A DNA stretch of 9,279 nucleotides from Candidatus Poribacteria bacterium (GCA_014730235.1 WJIO01000269.1:1-9279); one strand, 5' to 3'. Shown: positions 1-7,432, counted from the first letter of the stretch. Translations and numbers: made by a program. Notes: generated by a model not told the origin, from the sequence alone.

Positions 1-2
1 AG

Positions 3-83
3 GAAGTAGCAAGCGGAGTATATTTTTACATCATTGATGCTGGTGGTTATAAGCATATTAAGAGGATGACAATCCTTCGCTGA
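3..83 (+). CDS. C-terminal end of a secreted protein with a sorting-type tail (partial)
   Basis: Only the last 26 codons and a TGA stop are in the window; the gene begins upstream. The visible residues read EVASGVYFY, then IIDAGGYKHIK, then RMTILR. The pattern (L/V)ASGVYFY, a short turn with glycines, and a basic-hydrophobic end close to K/R-M-x-L/I-L-R is known from the C-terminal strands of FlgD-Ig-like and type IX secretion sorting domains, which end exported proteins in Bacteroidota and several FCB-related candidate phyla. The parent protein was therefore probably exported or surface-attached; its main domain cannot be known from here. It is followed by 87 bases before the next gene on the same strand, so co-transcription is possible but not shown. 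Confidence 0.7.
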   Translation, partial: EVASGVYFYIIDAGGYKHIKRMTILR

Positions 84-158
84 TCTCGCGGGTATTAGCT
101 ATGAAGAGATAACGTTAAGAATTAGAAAGCTAAATATTGTTAATCCATATTTTTCTCT

Positions 159-164
159 AAGGGG
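159..164 (+). promoter_or_regulatory. Ribosome binding site for the 171 GTG start
   Basis: AAGGGG lies 6 bases before GTG at 171 and supports that non-ATG start. No in-frame ATG in the next 20 codons has a comparable site, and this start gives a well-formed signal peptide. Confidence 0.6.
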
Positions 165-170
165 CATTTA

Positions 171-3100
171 GTGTGCAAAAAATTCAATAGATCAGAGCAT
201 TTTATTGTCAATAGAATACTTACTAATTGCCATGTAATATTTATGATTTTCATAATGGCACTACTTGCTATAATGTCTGCGTCTGCCGTTCAGCAAAAAA
301 AGAACCCGGACGAGATCCGGGCAATAATATCGGAAGCCAGAGGGGAACTAAAACATGGAAATACGTTCTATCAACTGGCACGAGTTCGCGATGGTAGACT
401 TAAGGATTTCGAGAACGCTCGGATATACTTTAAAAAAGCGCAGGAACTAGCGAATAAAGCTTTGAAGGAAACGACAGATCAGGCATTGTTATCAGAAATA
501 GAAAAGATTAATGAAATTTCACAGAAAGGAATAGACGATACAGAATTCCGCATTGATAATAATTTTGATACCATGCGTAATGTGTTTCTTCTATATGAAA
601 CCTTGAGTGGCAAACCCAAAAGCCTTTTCGAATACATAGATGATCCTTCAATAATAGCAATCACGAATGGTATGGAGCAAGTTATAGCATCAATTGATAG
701 ACAACCCAGAAAAGACTATCAAGAATATATTATATGCCTTAGTATGCCTAAGAACGAGGCTCTGGAAGATGAAGCCCGGTTTTATTTTGGTCGCTCCCAA
801 TACTTTTTCCCTTTATCACCTGAACGCATAGCGGAGATACTGACTAAAAAAGAGGTAGCAGGCCTGTATTCTTCTCCACTCCCAAGAGGTATACTTGCCA
901 AAATAGCCAAATTTTACAAACAGAAAACCTTGGGAGTAGTGAAGATCGAACAGAAAGACATGATTGATGATCTAGTATACTATGGAATCACATATTATAG
1001 CTGGTCCTTACTAACCGGAGATTACGAGAGAAGTTGTTATGCAGATGGGTTTGCCTATGACAGAACTCGTAAGTTTCTATACCTATTAGCATTTCTAACA
1101 GCAACATTTATACTGGCTATAATTTATCCTACCCTTTGGACTAAGATTAGCAGAGATTCTATACCATTAAATTTTATACATAGATTTTTTCTGTTTATTT
1201 TTGGCTTTTTGCTTTTTGGGGGTGGAATATGGATTAGTCGAAGCTTTGCGCCAGATCCGACTGAAATGGCATTAAAAGGATTTTATTGGTTTATTCCGGC
1301 ATCCACATTCGGTCTTTTATCACCAGCTGTAGTCCTGACTCTTCTGGGTAAGCGTTTTTTTTCAATTAAAGATGATTTACATCGGGGTATTACCCATTCT
1401 TTGATGATATGCTGTTTAGGAGCTTGCGCATATCTGGGCTTATGTTTCATCCAAACGTTTTCATTAGTATCAGACATTTCCTACGTTCTGGGCTTTTGTG
1501 TTCTTGCCATAATCTTAATATCAATACTCACCAAAGTCCTTCGACCTTTTTTAAGCCTTATTCCAACTCAATATAGAAAAAGGGATATTATTGCTTTACT
1601 TTATGTGTTATTCGCTTCGGCTGTTGTTTTATTGGTTATCGCCACATGCAATTGGTATATAATAAGCCCTGTGATAATTGTGTCGGTGATTGTATTAATT
1701 GTTTATTATAGAAAAACTTCATTGGATATTCCTAAAGAGATAAATGAACGGGATGAAGAAACCAAATCTGTTTCTTCTATTACTGATGTATCATTTTCAA
1801 TTGAAGAGCTTAAAGCAAAGCTCAATAAACCAGAATATATTGAACATGAGCAGATTCATATAGAGGAATATACCAGAAAAATGGAAGCAATTTTTCATGG
1901 GAAGATTTACAATCTTCTTATCACCGGAGAAGCCGGTGTGGGAAAAACCAGACTAGCTGAGGAAATTATAAAATCTCTGAAACTAAAACATAAAAATCTG
2001 AAGATCCTGGAAGCCAAGTGTAAACAACCAGAAGGTAATGAGCAAAATATACCATACGAACCATTCAGTAAAGTCTTTGAAATTATTGGCTTTAATAATC
2101 TTAGTGCCATTAAGCAGCAGGTATTAAGAGAACGTAATACGATTGAAAGTATAAGCAATGGGGTTCTGAATTTAGTTCCTAAACTAGGAGATTTAATTCC
2201 TAGTTCACTATTGTCCCATTCAAATGCAAATTCAAGTAACATATTTCTCAAAACCATGATTACTATCCTGAAAAATTATTCTAAAGAGATACCTATCATT
2301 CTGTTCTTTGATGATGTCCAATGGATAGACGAAGCGTCGCGTAAATTCCTGGAATTCATGATGGTAGATATAGCTTCTGAGGCCTTACAGATCGGCATTA
2401 TATTTACATGCCGTTCAGAACCATCTAGCGAATCCGACTACTTCAAGCAAACCTTAGCTGTTGAACCAGTTAAGCTAAAACCCATGAAAACTGAGAAACT
2501 TATTGAACTCCTGTGCAATGTTGGCTTTGTTACAAATAACACCCGGAAAATTGCAGATTGGTTAATAAGGAATACCGGAGGTAATATTCTATTCGTATTG
2601 GAGGCACTGCGTGGATTGTCTGTAGACGACCTGGAATTCACCAGACAAGGTGTCAACTTAGCAAAGGGACTTAGTGAACCTGCACTGGTAGTTTCCCATG
2701 AGTTAAAAGAGCAGATAAGAGAACGCATTATGCAGATTCCGGAGCAATTCCAGATGGTATTAGAATGCGCTGCACACATTGGCATGAGTTTTGACGCAGA
2801 TGAGCTGGTGAGAATTCTGGATATAGATCGATTAGAACTTCTAAATAAATTACGTCAGATTGAAGATGAATATGGAATTTTAAGAGATGTTAGAGAAACT
2901 GATGATGCTTACGAATTTGAGTCGGATATTATATTGCAGGTGTTGCTGGAACGTGTAGAGCAACCTGGAAGGGAAGGACAGATTTCCCAGGTTTCCAAAG
3001 AGTATAATCGCCGAATCGCTGAATCTATTGAAGAGAGATACCAAATCAATGAGATAGAAGATGACATATTTAACCAACTAGGAAACAGATTATTTGATTT

Positions 3101-4346
3101 GGCCAACCATTCTTATAAAAGCGGTAAGAAAATGAAATCCAAAACCTTTAGATATTGTAAGATTGCTGCAGAAGCCGCATTGGGACAATTTGCTTATAAT
3201 GAAGCCTCAAAGTATGCTGATATGGCTATCAATTCTTTTGATTGGAAAGACTCTGAGGAATTAGGAGTCCAGTTGCTGGAACTGGAATACCTGAAATGCA
3301 AAGTATTAATAGATTCTGGGAAAGTACCTACCTATATAAAATCGAAGAGAAATGCTTATGATCTTGCGATTGTGGAATTAGAAAGAGTTCTTGGTGATTT
3401 TGATAAAATGCGGGATATTATGAATGATAACAATAAATTAAAACCTATAAAATACAGACTTATGAATTTACAGACTACTGCCTATTATAGAAAGGGGTGG
3501 TACGATCAATCTCTGAGAATGGCAGAAAGCGTTTTGGCCAAATTGGGGGATAATGCGAATGGATTTTTATTGGAATATCTAGAGGCAAGTTTCGATAAAG
3601 CAATGTCATTAGGTAGGATAGATTCGGATGAGGACAGGGCCGAATCCATAAAATTAATGAAAAACTTAGTAGACTTAATAGATAAAAAGATTGATGAAGT
3701 TAATAAAGAACAAAAGATATATCTGATATCAATGAAATCCCGGATTATTAACACAACAGCTGAATGCATGAGTTACTCGAAAGAGAAAGGAATGGATTAT
3801 TCATCTGAAGAAATAAAAGCAAACTATAATGAAAGTCTCAAAATTAAAGAACAGCTTAACGATCACCGAGGTCAGGCAATGACTTACGGCGGACTGGGAA
3901 GATTTTATAGAGATATTGAAGTTGATTGTAAAAAAGCAATGATTTGTTTTAAGAAGGATCTGGATATATCAGAGCAGATGGGTGATCATCGAGGCATCAT
4001 GGTTATGAGCCGTGATATGGGACAATGCGCTGAGAAATTAACCCAATTAGAAGACGCTATTGAATATTTTGAGAAATGGCTTGAGTATTCTCAAAGATTA
4101 TCATCTAAAGGAGAACAAGCTAAAGCTCTTTGTGGTATATTGAGAATCAAAGCAAGGCAAAGAGACTGGGAGAGTCTGAATACTAAAGCTATGGAGCTAT
4201 GTGAAGTCCTGTCTGATTTCAATCCAGATGAAGTGAAGGATATGATAACGGAAACAGTTAGTGATTTACGTCATAATAATGCGGATGATTTTGATTTAGA
4301 AAAGCAAGCCTGGTTTCTGGAATTGAATAAGATTGCCGATGGTTAG
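171..4346 (+). CDS. Seven-transmembrane STAND NTPase with TPR repeats, receptor-like
   Basis: I read this 1391-residue protein as a membrane signal receptor. Residues 1-39 look like a signal peptide (basic start, hydrophobic core about 21-37, A-S-A before V40). Residues 40-302 would be outside the cytoplasm and start with a TPR-like helical pair (about 50-100). Seven hydrophobic segments follow at roughly 303-322, 336-355, 371-392, 409-430, 435-456, 474-492 and 495-513; an odd number places the rest in the cytoplasm. The NTPase occupies about 560-900: Walker A GEAGVGKT at 586-593, Walker B LFFDDVQWID at 711-720, a sensor-like FTCRSE at 745-750 and GGNILFVLEAL at 803-813. This is the AAA_16/MalT-like STAND pattern. 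Residues about 990-1391 are helical repeats, clearest as TPRs at 1232-1310. STAND proteins usually act as NTP-gated switches that assemble on a signal. No effector domain is visible, so the output is unknown. It converges on the minus-strand pair. Confidence 0.85.
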   Translation: MCKKFNRSEHFIVNRILTNCHVIFMIFIMALLAIMSASAVQQKKNPDEIRAIISEARGELKHGNTFYQLARVRDGRLKDFENARIYFKKAQELANKALKETTDQALLSEIEKINEISQKGIDDTEFRIDNNFDTMRNVFLLYETLSGKPKSLFEYIDDPSIIAITNGMEQVIASIDRQPRKDYQEYIICLSMPKNEALEDEARFYFGRSQYFFPLSPERIAEILTKKEVAGLYSSPLPRGILAKIAKFYKQKTLGVVKIEQKDMIDDLVYYGITYYSWSLLTGDYERSCYADGFAYDRTRKFLYLLAFLTATFILAIIYPTLWTKISRDSIPLNFIHRFFLFIFGFLLFGGGIWISRSFAPDPTEMALKGFYWFIPASTFGLLSPAVVLTLLGKRFFSIKDDLHRGITHSLMICCLGACAYLGLCFIQTFSLVSDISYVLGFCVLAIILISILTKVLRPFLSLIPTQYRKRDIIALLYVLFASAVVLLVIATCNWYIISPVIIVSVIVLIVYYRKTSLDIPKEINERDEETKSVSSITDVSFSIEELKAKLNKPEYIEHEQIHIEEYTRKMEAIFHGKIYNLLITGEAGVGKTRLAEEIIKSLKLKHKNLKILEAKCKQPEGNEQNIPYEPFSKVFEIIGFNNLSAIKQQVLRERNTIESISNGVLNLVPKLGDLIPSSLLSHSNANSSNIFLKTMITILKNYSKEIPIILFFDDVQWIDEASRKFLEFMMVDIASEALQIGIIFTCRSEPSSESDYFKQTLAVEPVKLKPMKTEKLIELLCNVGFVTNNTRKIADWLIRNTGGNILFVLEALRGLSVDDLEFTRQGVNLAKGLSEPALVVSHELKEQIRERIMQIPEQFQMVLECAAHIGMSFDADELVRILDIDRLELLNKLRQIEDEYGILRDVRETDDAYEFESDIILQVLLERVEQPGREGQISQVSKEYNRRIAESIEERYQINEIEDDIFNQLGNRLFDLANHSYKSGKKMKSKTFRYCKIAAEAALGQFAYNEASKYADMAINSFDWKDSEELGVQLLELEYLKCKVLIDSGKVPTYIKSKRNAYDLAIVELERVLGDFDKMRDIMNDNNKLKPIKYRLMNLQTTAYYRKGWYDQSLRMAESVLAKLGDNANGFLLEYLEASFDKAMSLGRIDSDEDRAESIKLMKNLVDLIDKKIDEVNKEQKIYLISMKSRIINTTAECMSYSKEKGMDYSSEEIKANYNESLKIKEQLNDHRGQAMTYGGLGRFYRDIEVDCKKAMICFKKDLDISEQMGDHRGIMVMSRDMGQCAEKLTQLEDAIEYFEKWLEYSQRLSSKGEQAKALCGILRIKARQRDWESLNTKAMELCEVLSDFNPDEVKDMITETVSDLRHNNADDFDLEKQAWFLELNKIADG

Positions 4347-4375
4347 AAATGGTAGGTTAAAGCGCTCCATAGAAC

Positions 4376-4403
4376 AATTGATTTCAAACACTAAAAATCA
4401 ATT
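4376..4403. terminator. AT-rich inverted repeat between convergent genes, possible weak terminator
   Basis: AATTGATTT (4376-4384) pairs perfectly with AAATCAATT (4395-4403) around a 10-base loop, in the 57-base gap between the convergent stops at 4346 and 4404. The stem has one G-C pair and there is no strong T-run after it on the plus strand, so it is at best a weak bidirectional terminator; it may be chance in AT-rich DNA. Confidence 0.3.
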
Positions 4404-4775
4404 TCATAAAAAGACACGGTTTCTGGCAAATATATATATAACGGTAGCCATTATAAATACAGCTATAATCAAATAACGTTTTCCTCTTCTTATTGAACGT
4501 CCCCATATATAAATTAGTAAATCAATACAGATGAAAGCCATATAATAGCTATGAACTCCCCTAGTATATAGGTCCATAAAAAAGATAGCAAGACCACAGA
4601 TTCCAGCTGCTTCCCGTAAAAGTTTGTTGAATCCGTGACCACCTAAACCCCAGAAGAAGGGAAGACCAAAAATTCCCAGAATAAATAATTCTATTGGAAT
4701 CAAAGAAGATTTATATGTTTCCCATAAGAGCTTTGTAACTAAACCCATGAGAAGCAGATCGGGAAAGAAAAACAT
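4404..4775 (-). CDS. Small four-helix membrane protein of unknown function
   Basis: A 123-residue, very hydrophobic protein with about four membrane segments: near residues 5-20 (start of the chain), 26-43 (around the LGIFGLPFFWGLG stretch), 56-90 (broken into two by a short polar DLYTRG turn) and 101-117, with a basic RSIRRGKR loop before the last. It ends in RNRVFL. I chose ATG 4775 because GGAG at 4785-4788 lies 9 bases upstream; the longer frame from TTG 4790 would contain that site within its own first codons. It follows the AAA+ gene after 41 bases on the same strand, so the two are probably co-transcribed. I recognise no family. It could anchor the ATPase or pair with the neighbouring membrane receptor, but that is only inferred from position. 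Confidence 0.7.
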   Translation of the reverse strand: MFFFPDLLLMGLVTKLLWETYKSSLIPIELFILGIFGLPFFWGLGGHGFNKLLREAAGICGLAIFFMDLYTRGVHSYYMAFICIDLLIYIWGRSIRRGKRYLIIAVFIMATVIYIFARNRVFL

Positions 4776-4784
4776 GATGTGTTT

Positions 4785-4788
4785 CTCC
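4785..4788 (-). promoter_or_regulatory. Ribosome binding site deciding the 4775 start
   Basis: GGAG on the minus strand, 9 bases before ATG 4775. Its place inside the longer TTG-started frame argues for the shorter protein. Confidence 0.55.
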
Positions 4789-4816
4789 AATTATTATGAA
4801 ATAACAGCAGATGGTT

Positions 4817-5668
4817 TCATTCAAAATATCCTGCAGGTTTGCAATGCATTCTACCCCATCTCCGAAGTTCCTGAAATTCGTCATATACATTAATAACCTT
4901 CAGCCATTTAAGTTCTATTTCGTGCTTAAGTATATTCAGTGTTAGTTCGTCATTCTCATGTTTAGCCATTGCCTGTTTGATTATGGAATGCAGATCAGCG
5001 CCAGAAAATTTCTCAGTCATACCCGCTATCTGATCAGCCAAGTCGTTATCTTTACTCAACCATCTCTTTAACATTCTTCGTCGTGACTCGAAACTAGGAA
5101 AGTCTATAAAGAAAGCCGCATCGAAGCATCCAGACCTGATTATGGCAAGTCCAATATCTCCAAAGCGTTGGATGTTATTGGATGTGACTACAATGAAATT
5201 TGGGTAAAGATTATCGGAAAACCATGATAACAAAAGTTCGGAGAGTCGCACAATTGTTCTTCTTTCCATTTTCGATGAATCCTCGAAAAAATTCCAGAAT
5301 TCATCTATGAGAACCACATTAGGAGACATGGCCTCTAAAACAGAGAGTATCTGAGAAAATCTGTTCTCTATTTCTCCATATGGAGTATTTATAAGTGATG
5401 ATATGCAGAACTCTACTGTCAGAAGCCCAGTTCTTCTGCCAATTATCCTTGCAAACATTGTTTTTCCAGTACCTGGCGGACCTATCAGAATAAATCCTTT
5501 AGCCCGTTCATTTCCTGTTATTCGTATCTTGTCCTTTCTGGCATCTAAATGTTCTAATAAAATGTCTAAACCTATGGGCTCTTCCGCGAGAGATGTATCC
5601 GGAATACTAATAGCCAATTTAAGGTTTGGTTCAATTGATTTAAATATATAATTTATATCCCTATTCAT
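4817..5668 (-). CDS. Ycf46-like AAA+ ATPase
   Basis: A 283-residue single-domain AAA+ ATPase, soluble by sequence. Walker A GPPGTGKT is at 63-70, Walker B VVLIDEFWNF at 118-127 (D122, E123), sensor 1 in VVTSNN at 160-165 (N164 or N165), the IIRSGCFD segment at 176-183 and the GADL sensor 2 region at 223-226. The run from an LSELLLSWFS helix to VTSNNIQ, RSG-FD and a DFPS strand resembles the Ycf46 group of AAA+ proteins more than FtsH or the proteasomal ATPases, and no protease domain follows. Two positions are unusual: the common DEID of Walker B is DEFW, and the common R-x-G-R-F-D has Cys at 181, so the second arginine of this motif is missing. ATP binding and hydrolysis residues are kept. 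Such proteins usually remodel a protein partner; the partner is unknown. AAGGAG (5681-5686) lies 12 bases before ATG 5668. Confidence 0.88.
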   Translation of the reverse strand: MNRDINYIFKSIEPNLKLAISIPDTSLAEEPIGLDILLEHLDARKDKIRITGNERAKGFILIGPPGTGKTMFARIIGRRTGLLTVEFCISSLINTPYGEIENRFSQILSVLEAMSPNVVLIDEFWNFFEDSSKMERRTIVRLSELLLSWFSDNLYPNFIVVTSNNIQRFGDIGLAIIRSGCFDAAFFIDFPSFESRRRMLKRWLSKDNDLADQIAGMTEKFSGADLHSIIKQAMAKHENDELTLNILKHEIELKWLKVINVYDEFQELRRWGRMHCKPAGYFE

Positions 5669-5680
5669 CTTGAAATTTTT

Positions 5681-5686
5681 CTCCTT
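5681..5686 (-). promoter_or_regulatory. Ribosome binding site of the AAA+ gene
   Basis: AAGGAG on the minus strand ends 12 bases before ATG 5668, a rather long but usable spacing. It starts only 5 bases after the stop of the short upstream frame (5692). Confidence 0.55.
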
Positions 5687-5691
5687 ATTTA

Positions 5692-5847
5692 TTATCCTAC
5701 TAAAATCTCCTCTTTTACATTAAACGAAACTTTTGTATTATTCTCCCAAAGAATGACTTGACTTCGTATATTCTTATATGATATATACTCAGAAGTGCAT
5801 AATCTTGCTTTAGGATATGGCATAATATAACGCCGTTCTAAATTCAT
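5692..5847 (-). CDS. Possible 51-residue small protein upstream of the AAA+ gene (doubtful)
   Basis: A minus-strand frame beginning MNLERRYIMPYPK and ending VSFNVKEEILVG stops just before the ribosome binding site of the AAA+ gene, as an operon partner would. Its composition is protein-like, with alternating hydrophobic and charged residues near the end that suggest beta strands. Against it: neither ATG 5847 nor the internal ATG 5823 has a Shine-Dalgarno sequence, it has no recognisable family, and it occupies most of the divergent intergenic region, where promoters for both sides should lie. It may instead be an untranslated leader. Confidence 0.25.
   Translation of the reverse strand: MNLERRYIMPYPKARLCTSEYISYKNIRSQVILWENNTKVSFNVKEEILVG
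5758..5787 (+). promoter_or_regulatory. Candidate sigma-70-type promoter for the sigma factor operon
   Basis: TTGACT at 5758-5763 (five of six to the -35 consensus) is followed after 18 bases by TATATA at 5782-5787, with TATACT at 5784-5789 as an alternative -10 at an over-long spacing of 20. Transcription would start near 5795, leaving an untranslated leader of about 90 bases before ATG 5888. The region is so AT-rich that -10-like strings are common, so the -35 carries most of the weight. Confidence 0.35.
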
Positions 5848-5873
5848 ACTACAGATAGAGAACAGATAATAAA

Positions 5874-5878
5874 AGAGG
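5874..5878 (+). promoter_or_regulatory. Ribosome binding site of the sigma factor gene
   Basis: AGAGG, 9 bases before ATG 5888. The in-frame GTG at 5885 is only 6 bases away, so ATG 5888 is preferred. Confidence 0.5.
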
Positions 5879-5887
5879 TATTGGGTG

Positions 5888-6667
5888 ATGCTGGAACAGC
5901 AAAAACTCGGTTTTGACAAAGAAGAAGAATTTATATACGCGGTACAGAAAGCAATGCAAGTTCAAAATCGCAGCCAATTGGACGATGATATACTCGAAGC
6001 TTTTTGCAAAGATTATGAAAAATACATAAAAAATGTAGCAAGAAAAAGAGGGCAAGATCATTTGAGCCAGGATATGCAGAAAGATCTGAATCAGCATATC
6101 TGGGCGCACGTCCTTAAAAAAATATGCAAATGGAAATATAAGGGCTTTAAGTTTACTACGTGGTTACATAGTGTCTCTTATAATGCAGCTACAGACTGGT
6201 GGAGGGAGCATGGGCTGATCCGAATTCCACATAGCATTTATAGTAAAGTGAAGGCATATAAGAAAGCGCTGGAAGACCTGAGTATGCAATCTATAAATCG
6301 CCCAATGGATGAAGAAATTGCTGCTAAATTGGGATGGAGTCTTGAGGATGTAAGAAAAACATCAATAATCAACCTAACCTCAACCAACATAGCTATAGGA
6401 AATGATAAAGACAATGATATACAAGATATTATCCCCGACCCAAATATACCTGAAAGTCCCTATGATAACGATATACTACAGGAATGTATTAGTCAACTTA
6501 ATGATAACGAAAGGAACGCTATCGTTCTATTTTTTAAAGAGGGATGTCCTCAAGCTGAAATTGCTTCCATGATGGGTGTTTCTCGAAGTACTATAAGTAC
6601 CTGGGTTAGCCGTGCAAAGAAAGATTTAAAGAAGTGTTTGAAAGATAAGGGAATCTTTGTGCGTTAA
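5888..6667 (+). CDS. Sigma-70-family RNA polymerase sigma factor (regions 2, 3 and 4)
   Basis: A 259-residue sigma factor that would direct RNA polymerase to a dedicated promoter set. Region 2 lies at about 37-108 and includes the aromatic, DNA-melting and -10-recognition segment (FKFTTWLHSVSYNAATDWWRE, split here over residues 87-107). Region 3 is at about 111-160, starting IRIP and including RPMDEEIAAKLGWSLEDV, which matches the region 3 helix-turn-helix of group 3 factors. After a linker, region 4 is at about 192-251, with the helix-turn-helix AEIASMMGVSRSTISTWVSR at 223-242. ECF factors lack region 3, so this is closer to group 3 (the sporulation and flagellar type) in layout. It heads the operon and is followed at once by a zinc-finger anti-sigma-like gene, the usual arrangement for sigma factors kept off by a partner. 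Self-activation is possible but no matching promoter could be defined. Confidence 0.9.
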   Translation: MLEQQKLGFDKEEEFIYAVQKAMQVQNRSQLDDDILEAFCKDYEKYIKNVARKRGQDHLSQDMQKDLNQHIWAHVLKKICKWKYKGFKFTTWLHSVSYNAATDWWREHGLIRIPHSIYSKVKAYKKALEDLSMQSINRPMDEEIAAKLGWSLEDVRKTSIINLTSTNIAIGNDKDNDIQDIIPDPNIPESPYDNDILQECISQLNDNERNAIVLFFKEGCPQAEIASMMGVSRSTISTWVSRAKKDLKKCLKDKGIFVR

Positions 6668-6691
6668 ATATATATAGAGTTAAGACTTTTT

Positions 6692-6696
6692 GGAGG
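6692..6696 (+). promoter_or_regulatory. Ribosome binding site deciding the 6705 TTG start
   Basis: GGAGG, 8 bases before TTG 6705. It overlaps the second codon of the longer frame that could start at TTG 6690, which rules that start out in practice. Confidence 0.65.
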
Positions 6697-6704
6697 TGAA
6701 TACT

Positions 6705-7415
6705 TTGTCAATTAATAACAAACCTTCACTTGATGAGATACTTGCAGCTTTAAGGGGAAAAGATAGTCTTTTATCACCTGAAAAAAAATCCCAACATTTA
6801 AGCTCAGAAGAGATATTCCAATATTTAGAAAAGCGTTATAAACTCGAGCAAGATAACCCTCTAAGACGAAAAGTTCTGAATCATGTGGTAGAATGTAATC
6901 AGTGTTACAGGATATTCAGGGACGCTCATGAGCTTATTGTAGAATTGGAAAATGATTCAGTGCCCGATACCTCTGAAGAGTCAAAGAGAAAAATCTTCGA
7001 GACTTTCTTTGGGGAAGGAACTACAAAACCTCCTGTCACTCGACCACAACAAGAAAAAGAATTAGCAGCCGCTCCATTGTCTAAAAGGCTCATATATAAA
7101 AATCAAGCGTTCCGGTGTGAAATCTACAAGCAATCTAATAAGTTATTCTTATCAATAGCAACGGATAATTCAGAGAGCATTGGACGCCAGGTTAGGGTTT
7201 GTATTATATCTGATGATTATAAGGTTGGTTTAATTAAGTGGCGCAAAAATGGTCCTGAAGAGATTATATCTGAAGAATCCATTGATGAAAGCGGTAGTGT
7301 GGAAATAGAAATTGCAGAGACCGATCTGGATCCGCAGGAACCAAGTCATTTTAGAATTCTTGAGGATGTTTTTAAAGAAATTAAACTGAATATATACTGC
7401 AAAGAAAGAGATTAA
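6705..7415 (+). CDS. Soluble zinc-finger anti-sigma-like protein with a shared C-terminal domain
   Basis: A 236-residue protein starting at TTG 6705. Residues 31-80 match the zf-HC2/ZAS anti-sigma fold: HLSSEEIFQYLEKR, then a helix leading to H60-x3-C64-x2-C67 and a closing helix. Such domains bind the cognate sigma factor and often respond to redox or zinc state. No membrane segment is present, so this would be a cytoplasmic partner, unlike the common membrane-spanning anti-sigma factors. A polar linker (about 85-125) joins it to a C-terminal domain at 127-236 with a WRKNGPEEIIS core at 179-189 and an ESIDE at 191-195; the same domain ends the MazF-like protein at 7801-8781. It lies 37 bases after the sigma gene. 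I infer that it binds this sigma factor and that its C-terminal domain receives a signal or docks on another component. It could be an adaptor with no inhibitory role. Confidence 0.75.
   Translation: MSINNKPSLDEILAALRGKDSLLSPEKKSQHLSSEEIFQYLEKRYKLEQDNPLRRKVLNHVVECNQCYRIFRDAHELIVELENDSVPDTSEESKRKIFETFFGEGTTKPPVTRPQQEKELAAAPLSKRLIYKNQAFRCEIYKQSNKLFLSIATDNSESIGRQVRVCIISDDYKVGLIKWRKNGPEEIISEESIDESGSVEIEIAETDLDPQEPSHFRILEDVFKEIKLNIYCKERD
7083..7412 (+). repeat. Copy 1 of a duplicated domain-coding segment
   Basis: Codes for residues 127-236 of the anti-sigma-like protein. It aligns over its whole length with 8449-8778: KR-x-IY-x-N-x-A near the start, EIYK, LFL, then W-x2-NGPEEIIS-x4-IDE and a closing F-K-x-I-x-L-x-I helix or strand. 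The bases around NGPEEIIS are also largely the same (AATGGTCC then GAAGAGAT). Confidence 0.8.
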
Positions 7416-7416
7416 T

Positions 7417-7421
7417 AGGAG
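7417..7421 (+). promoter_or_regulatory. Ribosome binding site of the first MazF-like gene
   Basis: AGGAG one base after the upstream TAA and 11 bases before ATG 7433, indicating translation as part of the same transcript. Confidence 0.5.
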
Positions 7422-7432
7422 ATTCAGCGGAT

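Noticed and set aside
219-230. LTNC (residues 17-20) as a lipoprotein cleavage box in the receptor
   Set aside because: The Cys comes before the hydrophobic core rather than after it, and the box lacks the small residues expected; a standard signal peptide with A-S-A fits better.
1907-2785. Minus-strand open frames of about 115 codons inside the receptor gene (1907-2257, 2438-2785)
   Set aside because: They lie opposite strong NTPase motifs on the plus strand, have no family features and no ribosome binding sites; they are shadows.
4431-4440. Run of alternating TA bases as a functional repeat or promoter
   Set aside because: It is short, lies within the end of the small membrane gene, and is expected in AT-rich coding DNA.
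5403-5651. Plus-strand 82-codon frame opposite the Walker A region of the AAA+ gene
   Set aside because: It is antisense to the conserved GPPGTGKT coding stretch and has no signals of its own.
5849-6109. Minus-strand 86-codon hydrophobic frame opposite the start of the sigma gene
   Set aside because: It overlaps the clear sigma factor coding region and its Phe/Ile-rich composition comes from the antisense of Lys/Glu/Asp-rich codons.
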